Source of the DNA: a virus
IMG/VR virus record: IMGVR_UViG_3300047550_000413
Span: 1 to 24,520 of that record
Reading direction: 5' to 3' (one strand)
Length of the DNA stretch: 24,520 nucleotides
The first letter of the stretch is position 1. Each line of letters starts with the position of its first letter. This document shows positions 13,639-22,300 of the stretch, in pieces. A model generated the notes under the pieces. It was not told the DNA's origin, searched no databases, and saw nothing but the letters and a program-made list of their open reading frames with translations. A program made the translations under genes and the position numbers.

Positions 13639-14219
13639 TGGCAGCAGCAGTACCATTTCTTCCGTTTATTGCAGGAGGCGCAGCCGCGACGGCGTCTTTG
13701 ATGGCGACTGCACAACAGCGCGCCGTTAGCAAAGGCGAAGAAAGCAGATTGAAAATGGAAGCCGATGTTGCTCGTCAGCAAGCCGGCCTTGAGTCAGAAG
13801 CCATTGGCCGAGAAACGCGGCGTCAGTTTGGGGAAACTCGGGCGGCTGCTGCGCAAGCCAGTCTTTTAGATTCTGTAACATTTGGAGATGTTTACAGACA
13901 GTCTGCTGCGGCCGCACAACTTGATCGCATGATGGTTGAATATCAAGGCGAGACCCAAGCACAGGCATTATTAAACGAAGCCCGTTTTGTTAAAGCGGCC
14001 AGACCGTCGTGGGCTCTTGGGGTTTTGCAAGCCGCTTCTGCTGGGCTTGGCGCTTATGCTGGGTCTGGCGGTTCCTTAGAACGTGCGCCAAAACTAGAAG
14101 AAGTTAAGGTTACCGGCCGCAGAATTAAAGTGCCTTCTGCCATGAGAATGACAACTTCTGACATATCCAGAGCGGCTAGATCGCCGCGTTCTTATGGCTC
14201 CGGTCTCATTGCTAGGTGA
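13638..14219 (+). CDS. Internal virion protein (T7 gp14-like)
   Basis: 193 residues, close to T7 gp14 (196). It has a hydrophobic Ala/Gly-rich start (P-F-L-P-F-I-A-G-G-A-A-A-T, residues ~6-18), a long Ala/Gln/Glu helix (~25-120) and a second hydrophobic stretch, L-G-V-L-Q-A-A-S-A-G-L-G-A-Y-A-G (~126-142). This layout fits gp14, which inserts in the outer membrane during ejection. GAGGG at 13626-13630 lies 7 bases before the ATG, which overlaps the previous stop (TAATG). The base composition becomes AT-richer here and in the next gene's 5' part than in the tail genes before. Confidence 0.82.
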   Translation: MAAAVPFLPFIAGGAAATASLMATAQQRAVSKGEESRLKMEADVARQQAGLESEAIGRETRRQFGETRAAAAQASLLDSVTFGDVYRQSAAAAQLDRMMVEYQGETQAQALLNEARFVKAARPSWALGVLQAASAGLGAYAGSGGSLERAPKLEEVKVTGRRIKVPSAMRMTTSDISRAARSPRSYGSGLIAR

Positions 14220-14222
14220 TAT

Positions 14223-16304
14223 ATGGCAAAGCTTGAGTTCTACAGACAGCAGGTCATTCCGCGCATCGCTACTCCAAGCAGTCGCGGGATTGCGGCTGCC
14301 GGCGCTCAAGCAACACAAACTGCTGAAGCACTTATCCAAGCCGTTTCAACCGTTGGAGAAGTGGCAAAAAGACGAAGCCTTGAAATTGAAAAAGCTAAAG
14401 AAGACGAGGCCGCTATTGATGCAGCATCTCGCGCAATAAACATTAAGGCAAAGTGGGCTGAAACATCTGCTGCACTTGAAAAAGAAGCGATAGATAAAGA
14501 CCAGTTAGATGGTTTTACAAGTAGAGCAAGAAAAGCCTACGATGACATTGTTTCCCAAGAAGTTTCTGGAGCCAAGACAAATAGATCTCGCGCTTGGCTT
14601 AACCAAAGAGCATCTGAATACGGAATAAACGTATTTGAAAGCTCTTTGCGCTGGGAGGCTAATTCCAAAATAAATCGCGACATCACCAAAGCAGAGCAGT
14701 CATTTGAGTCTGGACGCCTTATTGTTTCTGCAAAACCGCAAGATTATGAAGCGGTCAGGAATGATGTTGGACTCCAGTTTGCAATTCTGCCGGCAGACAA
14801 ACGAGAAAGGGCATGGGCGAAAGCACGAAGCAATCTGGCTCTCGACGCTGCACTTTCATCGATGCGGGCAAATCCAACTGCGATTCAGAAAGAACTGAAA
14901 TCCGACCCCGGCAAGTCGAAATTTGCTTTCATTAATGATCTTGATCAAGACGATCGCAATCGACTGAGCACGCAGACCGAAGCAGAGATTGAGCAGATCA
15001 AGCGAGAGCAAGAGCGTCGCAGGGCAGAGTTGCGAGACGTTTTGCGGGACGACGTTGCAAACCAGACCGCGCTGATGAGTGTTGGCGTTGTTCCGCAAAA
15101 CCCGATTCCGCGGTCAAGGTTTGTCGCTGCCGGCATGGGCGACGATTACGATAGTTATTCGGAAACATTCAAGTTAGCTCCAATGATGAACTCGCTTGCC
15201 AACGTGAACCGGCAAAGCGCGATAGCCAAGATTGAGAGTTTGAAGCCGACGACAGAGAAAGGCGCTGCCGATGCGGTCAAGCGATACGATTTTGCGTTAA
15301 GAAACTACACAAACATTGTCAAACAGCAAGAGGACGATCCCGGCGCATTCCTAATCCAGAACTCACCGTCTCTGCGCTCTGCATACGAAGCAATCAGTTC
15401 TGCTCAGACGCCAGAAGCCGCCATGTCTGCCGCGCAGAATTACGGCAGGCTGGCTGTAACTGAGGCCAGAAATATCGGCATTCAAAATCCTGCGATTCTG
15501 CCGAAGAATGTTGCCGACGACATCGTCGCCAGAGTCTATGGCCGGTCGCAGGATGATAAGTCTTTAGTCGGTTCTGCGGTCATCCTTGCCGAGCGACAAA
15601 AGTGGGGCAAGTATTGGCCGAACGTGTTTGCTCAAGTTGCTAAAGAACTACCGGGATCTGCCGCGGTGATTGGCGCTGGAATGCGCCAGAAGCCCGCGGA
15701 TCGGTTGATTGAACTGTCTGCGCTTTCCGAAAAAGATCTCAATGCTTTATTGCCTTCAGGCAAAGCGCCAAAAGATGTTAGAGACAGAGTCAATGACGTT
15801 ATGACCGACGTATTCGCCTCGTTCCAAGGGCAGAGCGGCGATGGATCTATGATCGCGATGCTTGAAGATGCGGCATATCGACTTGCGGTCGATTACGTCA
15901 GGGCTGGGAAAAGCGTCAACGATGCAGCCGATCTTGCGTATTCCGAGGTTGTTGGTGAGCGGTACGTTTTTGCGGAAATTGAGGACAGCATGATTCGCGT
16001 CCCAAAGCAGAGCGCGATGTCTAACAGCGTCCTACGGACAGGGCTGACAACTGCAAAGAATGCAGCCGTGAAAGAATTAGGATTTAGCCGGCTTCGAGAT
16101 GCTTATTGGCAGACATTGCCAAGCGATGATCGCGTCGCCTTGATGTACGACAACGAGCCCGTGCTTGACAATAGCGGCCGCCGCGGCAGACCCGGCAAGC
16201 CAGTTATTTATACATGGGAAGAATTAAGAAATATCGATGAAACTCTTAAAGAGCGAGAAAGGCGTGGCGAGTTTCTCACCCCTGTTGCTAGGGGAATTAA
16301 ATGA
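14223..16304 (+). CDS. Internal virion protein (T7 gp15-like)
   Basis: 693 residues, compared with 747 for T7 gp15, and predicted almost entirely helical. The N terminus reads A-K-L-E-F-Y-R-Q-Q-V-I-P-R-I-A-T-P-S, followed by coiled-coil-like segments (~25-130). No enzymatic motif, signal peptide or membrane segment is visible. In T7, gp15 and gp16 form the tube crossing the periplasm and inner membrane through which DNA is pulled in; the same role is inferred from size, helix content and its place between gp14- and gp16-like genes. AGGTG at 14214-14218 precedes the ATG at 14223. The first ~650 bases are AT-rich (one 60-base block, 14461-14520, is 35% GC against 60% in 12121-12180). The stop overlaps the next start (ATGA). 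Confidence 0.82.
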   Translation: MAKLEFYRQQVIPRIATPSSRGIAAAGAQATQTAEALIQAVSTVGEVAKRRSLEIEKAKEDEAAIDAASRAINIKAKWAETSAALEKEAIDKDQLDGFTSRARKAYDDIVSQEVSGAKTNRSRAWLNQRASEYGINVFESSLRWEANSKINRDITKAEQSFESGRLIVSAKPQDYEAVRNDVGLQFAILPADKRERAWAKARSNLALDAALSSMRANPTAIQKELKSDPGKSKFAFINDLDQDDRNRLSTQTEAEIEQIKREQERRRAELRDVLRDDVANQTALMSVGVVPQNPIPRSRFVAAGMGDDYDSYSETFKLAPMMNSLANVNRQSAIAKIESLKPTTEKGAADAVKRYDFALRNYTNIVKQQEDDPGAFLIQNSPSLRSAYEAISSAQTPEAAMSAAQNYGRLAVTEARNIGIQNPAILPKNVADDIVARVYGRSQDDKSLVGSAVILAERQKWGKYWPNVFAQVAKELPGSAAVIGAGMRQKPADRLIELSALSEKDLNALLPSGKAPKDVRDRVNDVMTDVFASFQGQSGDGSMIAMLEDAAYRLAVDYVRAGKSVNDAADLAYSEVVGERYVFAEIEDSMIRVPKQSAMSNSVLRTGLTTAKNAAVKELGFSRLRDAYWQTLPSDDRVALMYDNEPVLDNSGRRGRPGKPVIYTWEELRNIDETLKERERRGEFLTPVARGIK

Positions 16305-19300
16305 GCTTTGAAGGGCTTTTATCAATTCGCCGCCCGTATGAGAGGCAAGTTGAAGTACGCGAACCAACCCTTGGTGAGGAGCTAATTGAGGTTGGCCGCG
16401 AGACGCTGGAATTTAGCCCAACGCAATCCATTGTCAGGGGACTTGAGCTTTCAGAGGCGCGCAGAACCGGAAACATCCTGTCAGCAGAAAGCGCAAGAGC
16501 GCAGCTCGGATCGGCAGGACTCCGCGAACAACTGACTGTTCCTGATCAGGGCATTACCCAAGAGGCTCTCGATATACTCATTCGCCGCAAGCGGATTGAG
16601 AACAGGCGCGCCGAACTGTATTCCAGAAGCCCCGGCGGGTTTGGCCGCGGAACTGCAAAAGTGGCCGCCAGTCTCGGGTATTCGCTTTTCGATCCAATCA
16701 ATATTGCAACGGCGTTTGTGCCGGTAATTAGCCAAGCGAAGTATGCAGCCATGCTCCGAGCGCAGGCTGGACTGTTAGGCCGCACCGGAGTTCGAGCTGG
16801 CGTTGGCTTTGTCGAAGGCGCTGCTGGCGCTGCGTTGGTTGAGCCGCTGATCCTAAGCACGGCCCAAGCCGAGCAGGCCGAATACGATGGCGTCGACTCC
16901 CTGCTTAATATCGCATTTGGAGGCGTTTTGGGCGGCGGTCTCCATGCCGTGGGAGGGGCAGGGTATGAAGCTGTCCGTCGCCTCAGAGGGCTTGAGGCGC
17001 TGCCTCCGCGCAATGATGTCGATGCTGCCGTCCAGCAGGCCATTATTGAGTCACGGGAAACGCTGCCGGCGGCCCCCGATGTGCCGCCTCCGGTTCGCGT
17101 CGAGACTGCCAAGCGATTTGAACCGACGAACGTCCAGCCTGTGGACGCTTACACCGAGTCGGCCCAAAAGATCCTGAAAGAACTAAACAGCATTTACGAC
17201 CTTGATCCGAATAACTCTAAGCAGGTATCCGTTGCGACCGGCGAAAAAGCGGTATCGATTACCGAGTTTATTCGCCGAACCGGAGGCATCATCGATCAGG
17301 GTGGTGAACTGGCTGCGCGTGACGTCAACAACAAGACCGCGCCGGGGCTTGTCCGCAAGGATACGCCAGAAAACAGACAGACCTCTGGCATGGACTCGGT
17401 TCGCGAGCGACTGTTTGAGGCCGGCTATTTCCCTGACAAGGCCGATTACAACAACATCACCGATTCCGAGATTTTTGATGCGTTGATGGAGGACATTGGC
17501 GGCAACAAGATCTGGCAAGGATCGGTACGCAACAAGCTCTCCAGTTTCATTTATGGCCGCGATTACATCTCCCGCATGGAAGCTGAGGGTTTCAGCCGGG
17601 ATATGTCCGTGGCGCAGATCGCCGATCGCCTGCGATCTATGGATGACGAGGCGCGTGCCGAATTTGATGTTGCTCGCGAGATTGATCCAGAGACCCTGCG
17701 CGAGTATGAGGCGTTTGCGGAACGACTCAATGCTGAGAACGCGGCTGCCAATGTCGCCGAATCGCTTAACCCTGCAACTCGCCGTGCCGCACTCGAGACT
17801 GGCGTCGCGCAGGCTATGGACGCTCGGAATATCAACGTCGACCCAATCGTCGAGCTTGATCCGTCGCTTGCCCGTGGTGGCCCAGACTTCCCAATCCAGT
17901 CTGCCCGTAATGCCGCGATCGAAAACTTCCGTCCTGATCAGGCTGCATTGGTGGACTTTGAAGCGGCCGCCGAGACGCCAGATCCGAGTCGCGTCCCGAT
18001 GCTGGATGCCGCCGATGCTGCGCTTGCCGATGCTCGAGCGGCTGCTGACGAGGCCGTCAATACGGTAAACGCTGAGGGCGAGTTCCGTCGCAGCCTTATG
18101 GTGCAAGAAGAGCCACAGCAGTACGGCGACGTCCCGGTTACTGTGGACAATGTCGCCAACGTCGAGGCGGCCTTTGAGCTTGCTCGCAGCAAAGAGTTCC
18201 CAAACAACCGCTCCTTCAAGAAAGAAATCCAAGACGCGGTTAATGCCGCCGCGGGCGATGCCGGTGTTGACCTTGCGGAAATGACTCCAGAGGTTGAGCG
18301 GTATTTGATTCGCATGGCCGTGCGCGAGGCGCGTGTTGCCTTACGCGACAACGCGAACGCCGTCGGCTGGTACAACGAAAAGGTTACCAAGGCGCTTCGC
18401 ATCATCTCGCTGATTCATCCTGAAATCCTCAAGAGCCGTGAGGATAGGTTCGCGTTTACTTGGGCGCTGGCCGTTACGTCAAACGGGTTGAAGGTTGATA
18501 AGAATTTCGAGCTTGCAATGCGAGCGTATGAGAGCTGGAAAAAGACCGGCCGCATGCCGACAGATATAGGCATTGGCACGGCCTCTGGCGCTATCAACGA
18601 CTCTCTCGAGCTTTACAACGTGATGCTCAAGCAGCACGGATTCGATGCGCTTGAGAACTTCATGCGGTCGAAAGACACGGTTAAGAACATCAACGCATTC
18701 TCTGGGCTTGAAGTCGGCGGTGAAAACCTCTCGACCCAAGTCTACGGCTCGGCCATTCTTGGCCCGAAGATCGGCAACGGATTTTTCTCAAACCTGTACG
18801 GCAACTTTGAGCAGCTTACGATTGACCGTTGGCTCATGCGTACATGGGGCCGGTGGACTGGAACGCTCATCGAGGAAAACCCGACGCAGGTTGCCGCCAA
18901 GAAAAAGTCCCTTGTTTCACTTGTCAAACTGTTAGACAAGGATCAGCGCAAGGCGCTTGAAGGCATACTCGGCAAGAAGATTGCTCTGGGCCGGCCAGAT
19001 GAAATTGCTTTTGCGATTGCCAAGGCCAGCACCAAAAAGCCAAACAGGGCGGCTATTAACAAGATCGGCGCTGGATTTTCGGAAGAAACATTACGTTCTA
19101 TCGTCGGCCCCTTGAAGAAAGGAAAGGTTAGAGTCGGTCTAGGCGATGAAATACGGAAAACCGGAAACGCGCTTTCCAAATATATCGACGGCCAGAAGGA
19201 AGCCCCTTCCGGGCCGCCAGAGCGCGCCCGTCTCCGTAAGGTCTTTGGCGTAGCCCTAGAACAGTTACAGAAAGACAATCCAGAGTTAACAATGGCTGAC

Positions 19301-22300
19301 ATGCAAGCTTTGCTCTGGTATCCTGAGAAGAGGTTATATGATGCAGCGGGTGCAGCAGATGAAGCAGTCGAAGCCGGGTATGCAGACGATGCAGCCCCAG
19401 ACTACGCCAATGCAGCAGCCAAACTCGCCGAAGGACGAGGAATCTCCAGAGATCGAATCGACGGAGCCACTCGAGCAGTTGATAAAGAGTTACAGGCCGA
19501 GCAACGCACAAGACGAACAGGACGAGCTGGTAAGCGAATTTCTAAATCAGAAGCGTTCACAGTAAATGAGCAGCTCCAACTGTATCTCGATCTCGGGCCA
19601 GTTCCGACTCAAAGCGGCCCGCGAGCTGTCGCAGCCCAGCGCGCCGCAGTCAAAGCGGTGGATGATCTACGATCCTCCTCCGACCTACTTGCACTCTCCT
19701 TGTCGCGTGATTTCGCTGAAAGACAGAGAGCCTCCCTTGTCGGGCAAAAAGTAGCCTCGACCGAGGACTTTGCCACACTTGCTCAGGTCTACCGTGATCC
19801 GCGGTTTGAGACATTGCGCTATGTCTTTACTGACGAAAACGGAAACATTGTCGGGCAGATAGGAGCAACATCTCGTCTGCCGGCTGCCGCCGCTGGATGG
19901 ATAGGGCCAGAGGCCACCGACTTCTTAAACGAGCTTATCGACCGTGCATACGGAATCGGCGCGCGCGGTGTTTATCTTTTGCATAATCATCCAAGCGAGA
20001 TCGCCAGACCAAGTTCTGCTGACATCGAGTTCACTACAGACGTCGCCAAGTTCTTCAAGAGACGCGGGATGGAATTCCGCGATCATGTGATTATCGATAC
20101 CAATGAGTATTCCGTAATCAAGGCAGACGGAGCGTCCGAGACAATCAAGAAAGATTTTGGTCAGCCGAGCCTTTTGCGCCTCAAGAAAATGGCAAGCACA
20201 CCAATCAAAAACGGTGAAACACTTGCCGCTCTTGCCCGCGAACTGAAATTTGATAACAAGTCGACGGTACTGATTGCGACGAATAATAGATACATTGTCC
20301 AAAACATCGTTGAAGTACCGCAAGAAAAGATCATGTCTTACGGCAGCACGCCGCAAGGCAAAGCTAGTGCAATGTTTGCCTTGCGTAAGTTCGCGCTGAC
20401 AAGTGATTCATCGTTTATTTTCGCGGTGACCAAAGACCATGCGTCGGCTCAGGCGATGCGTAACGTGGCGCTTGACACAATTTTCATCGACGAGAGCGGT
20501 CGCGCAGTTTCTGTTGGTGCGAAACAAGATCGTGGTGGACGGATCATTCCGCGAGACCGACGAGCTAGAATTTCGCCGGAAACCAGCGAAGCGTTTTTGC
20601 CATTACGCGATCTTGATGCCGCCGAGGCCATGCGACAGAAAGGCGTGTTTGAGGAAGGTGCTGCCTACAATGCTGGCGATGCCAAGGATCAGATGCGCCC
20701 GTTCGATGACGCGATCGCCCGCGCAGACATTTACGCTCAAGCGGTACGCGCTGCCGCAGACCGTGTTGGCAATGACGCCGCCGCGCGGAGCGCAATGCAA
20801 GCGGCATCTAAAGGCCAGCTCACGGCGATGGAGATCGACACGCTTCTGGCTCGGCTGAAGGAAGAAAATACGCGCGTTCGCTCTACACTCAAGAAAGCGC
20901 AAGAGCAGTTCACGGCTGCCGACAAGATCGACTCGCTTGAGGGCGATGCGACCCGCGCAGCCAATTCGCTCGCCAACAACATTAAACTCGACGCAACAAT
21001 CGCCGCCCGCAATGCCGCGCTCAGTCTCGCAGCGCGCACCAAAGCGGTCGGCCGCATCCTGACTCAGTTTGCAGACAATCCGTCTGAAGGTCTGCTCTCT
21101 CTGCTTGGCGGTTCATCGTTCGCCCGGTTTGGCTCCAAGGATTCAGCATTCCATTGGCAGCGCACTTACTTCACTCGCTGGACTAAGGGCATGCTTGCGG
21201 AGATGGAGAAGGATGGGCTTGTCGAGGGGTTTGCCAGCGACGCCTACTCTCGCGATGTTGCCCGCGCTCTGTACCAGATGGGCCGCGATGCGCCTCGCCT
21301 TGAGGGGCTCGACCCAACCGCGGTCAAGATCGCCAAGATTGTTTACAAGTACCGCGAAGATTCCCGCAATACCCGCAACCGATTCGGCGCGTGGATTCGT
21401 GACCTGACCGGATACATCACCCGCCAACAGCACGACTTTATGAAGATCCGTGCGGCAGGCGATAAAGAATGGAAAGACTTTGTGCGTCAGCGCATTGACG
21501 TTGAGCGCACCCTGAAGCCGGGGCAGAACCTTGAGGAGTTCCTCGATGTAGTCTATGCCGATCTTTCTGCTGGCCGCCATTTGTCGGCGATTGATGACGA
21601 GGCCGCCGCCTACACGGCACCGGGCTCGCTTGCGCGCCGCGCCTCGCAGTCGCGTGTTATCTACTTCAGGGATGCGGATGCTGAGTTTGATTATCTGACC
21701 GAGTTTGGCGTCGGCAAACTGAACGAGGCAATCCTTGGCGATCTTGGCCGTGCAGCGCAGCAGGCTGGCCTCATGCGAGTCCTTGGCCCGAACCCCGGTT
21801 ACACGCTCAAGGCGGTCATGGCCGAGGTTGAGGCCGCGATCGTTCGCACTCCAGAGCTGCGCGAAAAGTTTGCCGGAACGCGAGATACCGCAGAGGCGCT
21901 GCTCTCGATGCTCGACGGTCGAGCCAACGTCCCCGGCGGGGCGATGGCCGCTCGCGTCGGATCGAACGTGCGCGTGGTTCAGTCAATGGCAAAACTCGGT
22001 GGCGCAGTTATCTCGGCGGTTACCGACCTTCCCGTATACGCCAGCCAGATTAAGTATCAGGGCCGCGGCGGCCTGTTCTCTGGTATTGCCGAGGGAATTA
22101 GCGGCCTGCTTCAAGGGCGCGCCAAAGGCGAACGCAAGCGCATTCTCGGAATGATTGACACGGTGGCTGATAACCTTGTCGGAAGCGTCGCTACTCGATT
22201 CGATTCAGATGATCTGATGTCTGCCGGGTCTGCCGATCTGATGCGAGTTTTCTTCCGGTTGAATGGATTGCAATGGTGGACAGATACCCTGCGAGAGAGC

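Noticed and set aside
17183-18232. Long minus-strand open frame (349 codons) opposite the giant ejection protein gene
   Set aside because: The opposite strand carries recognisable conserved modules; the minus frame shows none and fits codon-bias shadowing.
19260-19760. Frameshift splitting the giant protein into two genes
   Set aside because: The single frame continues into recognisable sequence on both sides (D-M-Q-A-L-L-W-Y-P-E-K-R and Y-A-N-A-A-A-K-L before, L-A-Q-V-Y-R-D-P-R-F after), so no break is needed.
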